Source: Proteromonas lacertae (lineage: Eukaryota > Sar > Bigyra > Opalinata > Proteromonadidae). Taken from it: a DNA stretch of 49,208 nt. Position numbers and translations under genes: made by a program. The stretch is from NCBI GenBank assembly GCA_002245135.1, contig NGBS01000919.1, positions 1 to 49,208 on the forward strand, written 5' to 3'. Positions 20,002-29,900 of this stretch are shown here, piece after piece. Position 1 is the stretch's first letter; every line of letters starts with the position of its first letter. The notes beneath the pieces are model-generated. The model had not been told where the DNA came from. It made no database searches and saw only the letters and a program-made list of their open reading frames with translations.

Positions 20002-22755
20002 ATGTCAAATACTAAAATATCATATGGAATAGATTTAGGAACAACTTTTTCAAGTGCATCATTTATTAATTCAGTTGGTAAATTGGAAATTATAAATCCA
20101 GGATCAGGTCAAAAGAATTCAATACCTTCTTGTGTTTATTATGATTTAAATATAAATGAGGTAAAAGTGGGAGAACCAGCAGTAAATTTATCTAATAACA
20201 ACCCATCTAATTTACTTTATGATTCTAAAAGATTTCATGGAAAGTATTACTCAGATATTAGTAAAAGTGAAATTAAAACATATCCGTTTGATTTGGTTGA
20301 AAAAGATCTTCTTCCATATTATGAAATCAGTGTCAATAATGAAGTAAAACATCTAAATTCAATACAAGTTTCAACAGAAATTATCAAACATATCAACAAA
20401 ATATCTTTACCTCACATTACTCATGAATATGAAAAATTGAGTGAAGATGATATTCATGTTGTTATTGGTATTCCTGCTGTTTTTAAATACCATCAAAGAG
20501 AAGCAACCTATCAAGCAGCTAAAAAAGCTGGATTAAAAAACATAGAATTATTAACAGAACCATCAGCTGCTGCTTTAGCTTATATTCAATCTAACCATGA
20601 TCAAATCATAAATAAAAATGATTGTAATATTTTAGTATATGATTTTGGAGGTGGAACATTTGATGTATCAATAATTAATTTAAAAGATAAAGAAATAAGT
20701 GTAAAAGTAACTCATGGAGATGATCATTTAGGAGGTCAAGATATAACTCGAAGATTGGAAGAATATATTACTACTCAAATATCAAAAAAGAAAAGAGTAG
20801 ATATATCTAAAAATAGAAAACTTAAACAAAGAATTCACAAAGTATGTGAAGAAGCAAAAATCATGTTATCAGTTTCTGAAAATTTTGATATTGCTATAGA
20901 ATTACCAGATGATGAAGAATATTCCGAAACAATAACAAGAGCAAGATTAACTAAATTATGTGAAGATTTATTTCAAAGAACAATTGATGTAGTAAATCAA
21001 ACATTGAATTTAGGTAAAATGACAGCTAAAGATATTGATTATATTGTATTAGTTGGTGGTTCAAGTAGATTACCTCAAGTTACAGATTATATAAGTAATA
21101 ATTTTACTGGAATTCCGATATGTAAAAGTGTAAATCCTGATGAAGCTGTTGCAATAGGATGTGGAATATATGCAAATTATAAACTTACAGAAGAAGGAGA
21201 AGGTCCATTCAAAATAATTGACTTTATTCCTCCTAATCCAATCTCCTTTGGTATAGATTTAGGAACAACATTTAGTTGTGGTGCTTTTTATAATTACTCA
21301 TCCAGAAATTATGCTGTTATATCAAGTGGTCAATCATCTAATTCAATTCCTTCTCTTGTAGCATTTGATAAAAAATCAGACAAAATGAAAATTGGTTATG
21401 GTGCTGCAAATTGTACAAATAAAAAATATTCATTTGCAGCTGATGCAAAGAGATATATTTGTAGAAATTTCAAAGGTGTTGATGAAATAGATTTTATGTT
21501 TGCGCCATATAAGTTAGTTGAAACTAAAGAAGGCGCTTGTCAATATGAAATAGAATATAATAAAGAAACAAAGTATTATTCACCAGTAAATATTTTATGT
21601 TTAATTCTGAAATATATTAAGGAAACAGCAATTCCACACATTCCAGAATCATCAAAAGAAAATCCAAACGATTTTCCTGTTATTCTCACTGTTCCAGCTG
21701 ATTTTAGTTTTTTACAGAGAGATAAAACAATGAAAGCAGCAAAAGAAGCTGGTTTAAAAGTAATTCATTTGATTAATGAACCAACAGCAGCTGCGATCGC
21801 GTATATTTCGAATAATGTAATAAAAAAAGATAATTGTAATATAATGGTGTATGATTTTGGAGGTGGAACTTTTGATGTTTCAATATTAAATGTTAGTGGA
21901 GATGATATAACTGTGTTAAGTACAGCAGGTAATAATCATTTAGGAGGTCAAGATGTAACAAATCGATTGTGTGAATATCTTGTGCCAAAAGTTCAGGAAT
22001 CTATAGGAAAAGAATTAGATGAGAAAATAGTGAAAAGAATTAGAAAAACTTCAGATAAACTAAAAATCAACTTATCTTCAACTATAACATTTAATTTTGA
22101 GATTGAAATAGATGATGAAAATGAATTTACAAGAGAAGTAAGCAGATCAGAATTGGAAGAAATTTGTCAAGATCTTTTCTATAAAACAATAAAGAAATGT
22201 AATGATGCAATAAAATTTGGAAAGATAGAAAAGATAGATTATATCGTATTAGTAGGTGGTTCAAGTAGAATTCCAGCTGTAGAAGAAATATTAAAGAAGA
22301 ATTTTAAAGATATTCCAATTTGTAAAAGCATAAATCCTGATGAAGCAGTAGCAATAGGAGCTGCATTATATGGAAGAACATTACAAGATGAAACAATAAA
22401 TCATTATAAAATAGTTGATGTATTATCAAGAGCAGTAGGAATTGGAACAAAACGAGCATTAGGAAGTCCAGCAATGACAGTAATAATAGAGAGATGTTCA
22501 AAATTACCAGCCAAAGGAAGTACAGTAGTTTCATCCAGAAGAGGTATTGCTGTTGTTAGTATTTTTGAAGGAGATGGAACTAGTGTAGCAAGTCAAATAG
22601 AGTTAGGTAAAGTTACAATAAAAGTAATGAATGATGCTTCTAATGTAGAAATATATTTTGATGTTAATGTTAATGGAATACTTAAAGTTACAGCCAAATG
22701 TAATGGTTCAGAAAGCAATGCCACAATTGATCTAGCTCATCCTAAATTGAAATAA
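20002..22755 (+). CDS. Double-ATPase Hsp70-like protein B (NBD-NBD-SBDbeta)
   Basis: Paralogue of the upstream gene with the same NBD1-NBD2-short SBD architecture, 917 residues from the ATG at 20002. Both NBDs keep phosphate-1 (GIDLGTTFS), phosphate-2 (VYDFGGGTFDVS) and adenosine (VLVGGSSR) motifs and the catalytic Lys (SKRFHG, AKRYI). The C-terminal SBD-beta (VDVLSRAVGIG onward) again ends without a lid. Segments 20464-20768 and 21204-21359 are base-for-base identical to 17498-17802 and 18229-18384, whereas flanking parts diverge strongly. This points to gene conversion rather than recent whole-gene duplication. No organelle targeting signal is visible, so cytosolic location is likely. Clients unknown. 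Confidence 0.9.
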   Translation: MSNTKISYGIDLGTTFSSASFINSVGKLEIINPGSGQKNSIPSCVYYDLNINEVKVGEPAVNLSNNNPSNLLYDSKRFHGKYYSDISKSEIKTYPFDLVEKDLLPYYEISVNNEVKHLNSIQVSTEIIKHINKISLPHITHEYEKLSEDDIHVVIGIPAVFKYHQREATYQAAKKAGLKNIELLTEPSAAALAYIQSNHDQIINKNDCNILVYDFGGGTFDVSIINLKDKEISVKVTHGDDHLGGQDITRRLEEYITTQISKKKRVDISKNRKLKQRIHKVCEEAKIMLSVSENFDIAIELPDDEEYSETITRARLTKLCEDLFQRTIDVVNQTLNLGKMTAKDIDYIVLVGGSSRLPQVTDYISNNFTGIPICKSVNPDEAVAIGCGIYANYKLTEEGEGPFKIIDFIPPNPISFGIDLGTTFSCGAFYNYSSRNYAVISSGQSSNSIPSLVAFDKKSDKMKIGYGAANCTNKKYSFAADAKRYICRNFKGVDEIDFMFAPYKLVETKEGACQYEIEYNKETKYYSPVNILCLILKYIKETAIPHIPESSKENPNDFPVILTVPADFSFLQRDKTMKAAKEAGLKVIHLINEPTAAAIAYISNNVIKKDNCNIMVYDFGGGTFDVSILNVSGDDITVLSTAGNNHLGGQDVTNRLCEYLVPKVQESIGKELDEKIVKRIRKTSDKLKINLSSTITFNFEIEIDDENEFTREVSRSELEEICQDLFYKTIKKCNDAIKFGKIEKIDYIVLVGGSSRIPAVEEILKKNFKDIPICKSINPDEAVAIGAALYGRTLQDETINHYKIVDVLSRAVGIGTKRALGSPAMTVIIERCSKLPAKGSTVVSSRRGIAVVSIFEGDGTSVASQIELGKVTIKVMNDASNVEIYFDVNVNGILKVTAKCNGSESNATIDLAHPKLK

Positions 22756-22863
22756 TTCTTTGTTTTAATCAATTTACTTTTTTTTAATAAAACCAAAAAC
22801 CAAAAAACAATTTATATCCTCTCTCAAAAATTAAATTATTCTATTTCACTTCTAAAATTTTAT

Positions 22864-24460
22864 TCAATCTATATCAATCACTTCAATTCCATTAATCTTT
22901 AATACACCATTCTTACAAAAATCTCCAAACAATGATTCTGGTTCAGGTTTTATTTTAGTTTTATTATTATTATTATTACCAACTCTATTAATCATCTCAT
23001 CATCATCATCATCATCAATTATATCAACAACTTCCTCTTTGTTCTCCACTTTCTATTTATTTATAAATACATATAATAATATACAGTTTCTTCTTTCTTT
23101 TCTTCTTTAATAATACTCCAATTTCCATCACTTTTCATTTCCACTTTATCTTGATTAGTAGTTTGATTAATAATAGACAATATCAAACCATCAATCATCA
23201 ATTTCATATTATTGCAACATTTATTACATATTGGACATTTCAACATCTTTGAATTATTACAACTTATCATTAAAAATGTCTTTAAATCAAAGCATTGAAT
23301 ATGACAACAATCTACAGATCTTACTGGAATCTTTATTCTACTTAAACTAACAGGATCACATAAATTCAATTCAAAATTTTCATCACTTACAATTACATCA
23401 CCTTTACTACCATCATTATCATCATCATCATCAAATGATAATGTGTCTTTAATTAAACTAAGCGAATAAACAGTAGGAAATTGATTTAATGAATCAATCA
23501 ACATACTATCTTCTAATTCATTATTTCTATATGTATTAACTGAATAAACTAATAAAAATAAACCAAGTTTCTTTGTATGAATGGGAAATGAAGAAGTCAT
23601 TACTTTTACATTGATTTTATTCTCATTAATCATATTTGTAATATTCTTTTCACCTTCATCAATAACTACAACATGAAGATCATTTATTTTAACTATAACT
23701 TTTCCTGCTCTATATATTTCACCATTTAATACAGAATAAACACTTATAAAAAAATCAGTATGAAATTTACCACCAGCAGTGTTAATATTGGTATTATTAA
23801 ACCAAAAGTATTGATCTTGTGTATAGTTCTGTAGTTCATATTTCGATATTACTCTCATCAATGATTTATCATCAAACATACCCACTTTCCTATGACAACA
23901 TTCAAAACATTTCCAACAATCTGGAGGATTGAAGTCTTCAGTGTATAAACAATGTCTATGAAAGACTCTATTGCAATTAGCACACTTAACTTTATCTTTA
24001 CCATCTTTTATGCCACAAATAATGCAGAATTTATTTTTTAAGAAGTATTGGTTGTTTGTGTTTAATACTTCATTTGTATTCATTTTTTTGATAAAAGGCT
24101 GGAATGCTGCCATGGTTATGTTGCTATTTACAAAAACATTCATTGGTGTTGAAGGTAAAGTTGGAGTGTATGTCGGCATATCATTAAACCAAGAATCAAA
24201 TGAACTGTATGGATTTAGTATACGAGAATTGCTCTGTATTTTGTCTGAAATCTTTTTCTTATTATCTGGCGTTGCGTTCTAAATTGAATTATATATTATT
24301 TAGAATATTATACTCTATAATATGTACGTATAGACTCAATTAGTTCATTTTTTCTACCACTTCTACTGATAGCACAATCTCTGCAAATATCTTTCAATAC
24401 ATTACAATTACACTGTTTTAAATAATCAGCAATTTTAACATCAGATATAACCACATTCAT
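22864..24460 (-). CDS. PIAS/SIZ-type E3 SUMO ligase (SAP-PHD-SP-RING-SIM)
   Basis: Three exons (introns 24279-24313 and 23053-23084) give 509 residues. The N-terminal SAP motif (VLKDICRDC...RKNELIESI) would bind A/T-rich DNA. A PHD-like zinc finger follows (CIICG, CANCNRVFHRHC, CWKC), then a middle region in the PINIT position. The SP-RING has LCDPVSLSRIKIPVR, CCHIQCFD and CPICNKC. After the second intron an acidic SUMO-interacting motif EEVVDIIDDDDDDE appears. Such ligases transfer SUMO from Ubc9 to chromatin and repair factors. SAP-PHD-PINIT-SP-RING is the layout of plant SIZ1, whereas animal PIAS proteins lack the PHD. The start at 24460 (MNVVISD) is favoured; an upstream ATG at 24538 would add a hydrophobic stretch. 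Confidence 0.88.
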
Positions 24461-24816
24461 TTTTCTTTTTGAAAGAGGTTTACCAAAATTTTCGTAAAAC
24501 AAAAAAAAGAACTTACACAATAAAAGCAAAAATAACATTATACTTTCATCAAATTATTCATTATTACTCATTTAAATAATTAATACATATATACAATAAT
24601 TTAAACCTAATTTACTCAATCTTTTGATATTTTCATATATATAATGTAATATTTAAGTGCATCAATGTCAAAAAACAACAATGTTTGTCTTTCAGATTCT
24701 GTTTTAAAGAAACTGAAAATTTAAAAAAGCTTGAGTCTGGGTTTGATAACATCGTTATATTTTATATTTCAATTTTTCTTTAGTCGCAATATTTCTATAA
24801 AGTTCTATCATGTAAA
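24461..24816. other. Divergent intergenic region between SUMO ligase and CDC14
   Basis: 356 bp of AT-rich sequence serving as upstream region for both genes. Nothing distinctive was seen beyond short AT runs. Confidence 0.3.
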
Positions 24817-25709
24817 ATGACAGAAATAAAAGAATTTTCTCTTCAAATTATTCCAAGTAAGGCTATAGAATGTTATTTATCTAGATCGTTTTTATTTTAT
24901 GGCTTTGGCTGCAAATCCTTCCACAACCTCAGATTCTGAATATATATGCTTTGATAATATGCTAGTATTTATTTTCTTTTATTCTTGTTTGTAGGTTTAT
25001 GAAAGATTCTTTTCAGATTGGGGTCCATTACACATAGGACAAATATATCATTATATTCAAATAATTCAAGGCAAACTATCAGATCCTGGTCTAAAGAAAA
25101 AGAAAATAATCCACTATTGTGATTTACAACCTCATCATTACACAAATTCAGCATTATTATGCATGTGTTATCAAGTATATATATTTATATTTATAAAATG
25201 AACAGTATTTAATTCAACATAAATCAATAGAAGAAATATACACACCATTTTTCAACTTACCTCCTCTTTCTAATTTCAGAGACGCTTCATTTGCAACAAC
25301 AACTTTTCCTTTAATGGTAATAGACTGTTTAAAAGCACTAGATAAAGCAATAAAGTGTTATATATTTAATTTTGAAAAATTTGATATAGATAATTTCGAA
25401 TTGCATGAGAGAATAAAGAATGGTGATTTAAAATGGATTATTCCATCAAAAGTATTGGCATTTAGTGGACCATTTAATGTGAGAAGACAATTATTAGATG
25501 GATCTTATTCATGGTGTCCAGAAGATTATGCAATGTATATATATTTCTAATATATTATATTTAAAATAGGTATTTCAATAGTGTAAATATTACAGATGTA
25601 GTTCGATTAAATGAGCCAATGTATGATAGGAATAAATTCCTAAGATATGGAATAAAACATCACGAATTACAATATCCAGATGGTGGATTACCTACTGATA
25701 AAATCATTT

Positions 25710-25749
<40 letters not shown>

Positions 25750-26647
25750 TAATAATATTGATAGTGAATTTCTACAAATAGTAGATAATAGCAAAGGAGG
25801 AGTAGCAGTTCATTGTAAAGCAGGTTTAGGAAGAACAGGTAGTTTAATAGGTTGTTATTTAATGAAGAAATATCACTTCACAGCTACAGAAGCAATTGCT
25901 TGGATGAGATTATGTCGACCAGGTTGTGTATTAGGAATACAACAACAATGGCTAGTGTCAGTACAAAATAAAATGTGGAATTTACCAATATTAAATGATA
26001 AGAAAAGATTAGCAGCGAGTGGAGTGAATAATCAGTTGTTTTATAAACATGGTAAACAACAACAACAACAACAACAATATACAAATTCAGTGAAAACTAA
26101 TTTAAGATCTTTTACTACACCTCCTCCTAATAATAAAGTAAGATCCAATACATCTACAGGATTTGCATCACCACCACCATCAGTTACAAAGACAAATACT
26201 GCGACAGGAAATGATACAACAACAACAACAACAACAACTTTATCACCACTCTCATTATCAACAACTAATGTAATAAATAATAAAGGTCGTTCACATAATA
26301 CTACTAAGACAAGATCGCCACCATCCTCTGCATATACTGCATCTTCATCCTCTGCGTTAAATCGATCAGGATTATTATCATCTCCACCTACTAATACAAC
26401 AAATACAGTACCAAAGAGAAGTGGTAGTTCTGCTTCAGGTCAACCTTTATTTATATCAACTAATAAAATATCTACTAGTGTACCACGACAGATATATTAT
26501 AAAAAGAATCAAACTAACACAAACCCAAAGGATCGAAATACAACTCCAACAATTACAAAAGTACCAATATCTAGAGCTATTAGTGCATATTCAAAAGCTA
26601 GAGAGAATGTTATACCTCATACTAAACATAAATATTATGCTGCTTAG
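24817..26647 (+). CDS. CDC14: CDC14 dual-specificity protein phosphatase
   Basis: Six exons (introns 24857-24884, 24965-24994, 25175-25205, 25535-25569, 25711-25764) encode 550 residues. The N-terminal DSPn domain contains IIPNRFYFMAL and VYERFFSDWGPL, family signatures recovered only when introns 1 and 2 are removed. FRDASF and LAFSGPF follow. The catalytic loop is VHCKAGLGRTG (HCX5R intact), then MRLCRPGCVLGIQQQWL. CDC14 reverses CDK phosphorylation at mitotic exit and acts at cilia in some lineages. The C-terminal 200 residues are low-complexity Gln, Thr, Ser and Pro. Intron 5 is a (TA)n microsatellite of 54 nt without stop codon, so retention would add 18 residues near the catalytic loop. 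Sense-strand retention could be a length-variable switch. Confidence 0.95.
25711..25764 (+). repeat. (TA)n microsatellite forming CDC14 intron 5
   Basis: A run of about 17 TA units starts immediately after the GT donor and fills most of the intron. The intron is a multiple of three and has no in-frame stop. Confidence 0.7.
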
Positions 26648-26796
26648 TATATGGAATAAAATAGTAAGACAAGTAACATATAATCTTTTTTTTTATTAAC
26701 TTTATAGTTGTAATTTATTTGTTAAACTATCTTATAATGTTTTATTGGGAGGTTTTTAAATTCTTTTACAAAATCAGTCAAAATAAATATGAAAAG

Positions 26797-26805
26797 CCGT
26801 TTTTT
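26797..26805 (+). promoter_or_regulatory. CCGTTTTTT element upstream of the CaaX gene
   Basis: CCGTTTTTT lies 65-73 bp before the start at 26870, in the same orientation relative to transcription as the copies before genes at 7387, 31150 and 43797. Confidence 0.3.
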
Positions 26806-26869
26806 AATTCAAGCCAATAAATCAAGCCAACTGTTATTTTATTTCTTAAATTCATTTTAATCGATACTA

Positions 26870-27348
26870 ATGTCTGACACTGAAGAAGCTCAACAAAATC
26901 CAGTATATATTGAATTATCTATTCATTAAAGGCAACAGAGGAACCAGAAGTTCCAGCAGCAACTGAAGAGAATGAAGAACCTGCACCAGCAGCTGAAGAA
27001 ACCCAACCAGCTGAAGAAGCTGCACCAGAAGCACCAGCAGAAGAAGGAGCAGCTGAAGAGAAACCAGAAGGTGGTGATGAAGCTGAAAAGCCAGCAGAAG
27101 AAGGAGAGGAAAAACCAGCAGCAGAAGAAAAGCCTGCTGAAGATGAAATACCAACTGAAACCTTAGCTGAAGATTTTACTTATGAAGATTATGTGGAAGG
27201 TGAAGAAGTAAATCCAGAAGAATATGAAATAGTTGAAGTGAATGGTGAAAAGAAAAAGAAGCGAATTCAAAAGAAAGAAAATCAACCACAAGGAGATGGA
27301 ACTGCAGAAGTAAAACCAGACTCAGGATCATGTTGTATAGTAATGTAG
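26870..27348 (+). CDS. Acidic Glu/Ala/Pro-rich protein with C-terminal CaaX box
   Basis: A 149-residue protein with one 29-nt intron (26903-26931, acceptor AAAG rather than TAG). Residues 1-95 are an imperfect Glu-Pro-Ala repeat (PAEE, KPAEE units) and probably disordered. A Tyr/Glu-rich segment (FTYEDYVEGEEV) and a basic KKKKR patch follow. The last residues SCCIVM end in CIVM, a good farnesylation CaaX box, with a preceding Cys suitable for palmitoylation. This predicts peripheral attachment to a membrane by a long acidic tether. No family recognised. The high codon regularity supports a real gene although the composition is biased. Two long open frames on the opposite strand are by-products of the GAA/GCA repeats. 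Confidence 0.7.
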
Positions 27349-27465
27349 AAAATAATAATAATAAAAAAAAAATAGTAATAAAATAATAAAAAGTAATTAT
27401 TATATAATATATATTGAATTTTTTATTGATTTTTTGATAATTAACAAAAAACAACATCTTTATAA

Positions 27466-28099
27466 TTAATAAATAGGTTTACTAGATAATTGTGTAGTAC
27501 TCCTATATTGTTTTGTTGTCTGAGTCTTTATATTTCCTTCAAAATCAATCATATAAATTCCTTCACATACACTCTCAACACTATAAAATATATAAACAAC
27601 ATGAACTAGTGAATATACTGTGCATTTGGCAAACTTTTAAATTCATCAGTACTATCAGCTTTTAGACTTTGTGGAATTTCTAACAAAATATTACTCAAAC
27701 TCTTCTTAAATTCTGATGCAATTCCTTTATGAAAATATAACCCAACACACATGCATTGTTTTGAATACCCTAACATAAGAAAATTGTTTTGAACTTCTAA
27801 ATGCAAAGGTTGTGCGATTGTAATTAATAGATCAGTTTTTGATGTTTTGTTGAGTAGTAATATACGATATGGATGATCTTCATTTCTTGAGTATAAAGTA
27901 CAATTACCTTGAATTCCCATCTCACTCCATTTTAGTGGAGTATATGTTACATTTAGTATATATGCAGTGACTAAAGGAGAGTTTGCAATAATCTCTTCAC
28001 AATCTTGGTCTATTTGCTGCAACTTTCTAAATATTGTATTTCTAACAATAGAATATAAATGAATAATTACAGTTTCTGTTGATTAGGTGTGTTATTCAT
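27466..28099 (-). CDS. DCP1: mRNA-decapping protein DCP1
   Basis: Three exons (introns 28042-28070 and 27581-27618) encode 188 residues. The EVH1-fold domain of DCP1 is recognisable: KLNTIFRKLQQIDQDCEEII in the N-terminal helix, then the aromatic KWSEMGIQGNCTLYSR. YRILLLNKTSKTDL, HLEVQNNFLMLGYS and GLYFHK follow. It activates the DCP2 decapping hydrolase in cytoplasmic 5'-3' mRNA decay. The protein ends shortly after the domain, without the extended Pro-rich tail or trimerisation region of animal DCP1, as in yeast. The start at 28099 (MNNTPNQQ) is required to connect the first helix through the 29-nt intron. Confidence 0.88.
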
Positions 28100-28427
28100 T
28101 CAAAATAAAGAATTTAAATGTCAAGCCAGCTTGTTGTAATTTTGAAAAGAAAAGTAATGTATAGTTTATAATGATTACATATGAAGTAGATAAACTACAG
28201 TATATAGAATAACAAAAGAAAAACATAAAATAATCTTTATAACAAAAAATAACAATTTCATTGCTTGTTTATTTCCTGAATTATGCATGTTTATCATTTT
28301 CATGATTTGTTCAGAATTTTGATGAGTATTTATTCTTACATAGAAATTTCTTTCATTCTATTCTAGAAGCTTCTAGAACAATTTAGATAAATTCTTTATT
28401 TCTTTTATTCTTGTTTTTCTTTTCAAA
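28100..28427. other. Divergent intergenic region between DCP1 and the ubiquitin-like gene
   Basis: 328 bp, AT-rich, no coding frame. The only distinctive content is the heat-shock element array close to the ubiquitin-like gene. Confidence 0.4.
28361..28378. promoter_or_regulatory. Perfect four-unit heat-shock element
   Basis: TTCTAGAAGCTTCTAGAA is four alternating nTTCn/nGAAn pentamer cores (TTC-2-GAA-2-TTC-2-GAA), the canonical HSF-binding array, and a perfect 18-bp palindrome. A weaker GAAATTTC unit lies at 28343-28350. It sits 50 bp before the ATG of the ubiquitin-like gene at 28428 and about 260 bp from the DCP1 start, so regulation of the former by heat-shock factor is the simplest reading. 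Confidence 0.65.
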
Positions 28428-29492
28428 ATGTTTATCTACGTAGCTATACTTAAAGGCTCAGAGACAACAGGTGAAAGTGAGTTAATTCGATTAAATGTCT
28501 CTCCAATGGAGACAATTGCATCACTAAAAGATAAGTATTTACAAACAGGAAAATGTCCAACACCAAACTATGTAGCACTTAAATTTAGGGTATAGTATAT
28601 CATATGAATATGTATTTATAATTTATAGGGTCAATTGTTAAGAGATGAGAAATTATTACGTGAATATAACATTAGTAATGAAGATACAATATATCATGTG
28701 GTAAACAGCTTCCCAAGTTATTCCACTATGAATTATCACGTTTTATCACAAAGCTTAAAAGAAGATGCAAAAGCAAAAGGAGATTATCGTCACGCAGGTT
28801 ATAGTAGTGAAGATCTAAGTAATTGGGATAGTGATTGGAGTAAAGGTGACGAATGGAAGCAATATCCTCCAGTATTAGTCCATGATTTAGAAGAAAGAAA
28901 TCACAATGAATTAGTAGCATCTCCTGGTTTAAAACCTACCGTAATGCCAAGTATGTACAACGGAAGGAGTTTAATTAAGACTTATATATGTAAAGTGAAT
29001 GGTTTCTATTATAATTTATATCACAAAATGGAAGGTAGATGGAATGGCACAGTAAATATAATTGATTCGAAAGAACACAGAAATAGTGTAAGAATCTGTA
29101 CAAGTTTCATTAGTTTTGATATAAAAGGACATTGGAATGAGAAACATACAACTACAACCAGTGATGGAATTACTACAATATATGAGAATATATTAAAGCC
29201 ATTTAGTAATGGTGTATTGAAGGTTGAAACAACTGATCCAAGATATAGTAAATGCTTTATTACTATGAATGAAGAAAGTGATAATATATTGTTATTAACA
29301 TATACAAATAGACAAACAGGCCAGCCTATGATGATTGAGACAATTAACTATATTGACGATTATCAAAGAGTTCGAACTCAACAACATTTTCATAGTAATG
29401 GAAGTTTGGGTTTAGTTCATATTTATCAAGAACAAAGAGTAATAGATAGTGTAAGTGGTGCAGTTGAGAAATTTGGTAATTTTAGTTTATAA
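28428..29492 (+). CDS. Ubiquitin-like-domain protein with a beta-rich C-terminal domain
   Basis: A 341-residue protein with one 39-nt intron (28590-28628). Residues 1-85 form a ubiquitin-like fold. SPMETIASLKDKYLQTGKCP corresponds to the central helix region, and KFRGQLLRDEKLLREYNI (split by the intron) matches the conserved F-x-G-x-x-L...L..Y strand-turn of ubiquitin. A linker with DSDWSKGDEWKQYPP leads into about 180 residues of beta-rich sequence (RWNGTVNIID, FDIKGHWNEKH, DGITTIYEN). The GxW pattern is reminiscent of lipocalin-like proteins, but the family is not identified. A perfect heat-shock element lies 50 bp upstream, suggesting a stress-induced proteostasis role; inference. Confidence 0.7.
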
Positions 29493-29580
29493 GGTTATGT
29501 TATTTTTGTTTTTATTATTAATATTTTTTTATCATATATATATTGACATAATTAATAATGGTATGTATGCTTTCATTAAG

Positions 29581-29817
29581 TTATAAAATGAAAATAAATA
29601 ATTGAAACGAATTAATTTTTTGAAATAGGCAAACAGGCTTGAAAATGTTTTTCTTAAATAGTTTTGCAGATGAAGTGTTATCATCAGTACTTTCATCCGA
29701 TTGTGGAGTATTTACAACACCTATACTTATAGGTGAAAGAGAGGGATGAAAAGAGTAGTTATGAAGAAAATTTTGTTGTACAACATCAAAATAACAGAAA
29801 TGTTTATTCATTTCCAT
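29581..29817 (-). CDS. Possible small protein of unknown function
   Basis: A 78-codon frame with ATG start, rich in Phe, Ser and Asn, with a short acidic patch (DESTDD) and a hydrophobic end. It fills the gap between the ubiquitin-like gene and MUS81. No family recognised; could be chance or an exon of an unrecognised gene. Confidence 0.3.
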   Translation of the reverse strand: MEMNKHFCYFDVVQQNFLHNYSFHPSLSPISIGVVNTPQSDESTDDNTSSAKLFKKNIFKPVCLFQKINSFQLFIFIL

Positions 29818-29900
29818 TTAAAATAGAAATTATTAAAACAAAATTATTAAAAGAATTATTAAAACAATTCTTCAACATTAAATAATCTAATTCATATTAA

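Noticed and set aside
24857-24884. Reading through the first CDC14 intron to give a Cys-rich N-terminus
   Set aside because: Excision gives IIPNRFYF, the conserved CDC14 start of the DSPn domain; reading through leads to a stop.
26915-27457. Two long Leu/Val-rich open frames on the minus strand
   Set aside because: They are antisense to GAA/GCA/CCA repeats of the acidic CaaX gene; composition mirrors the repeats and no family features exist.
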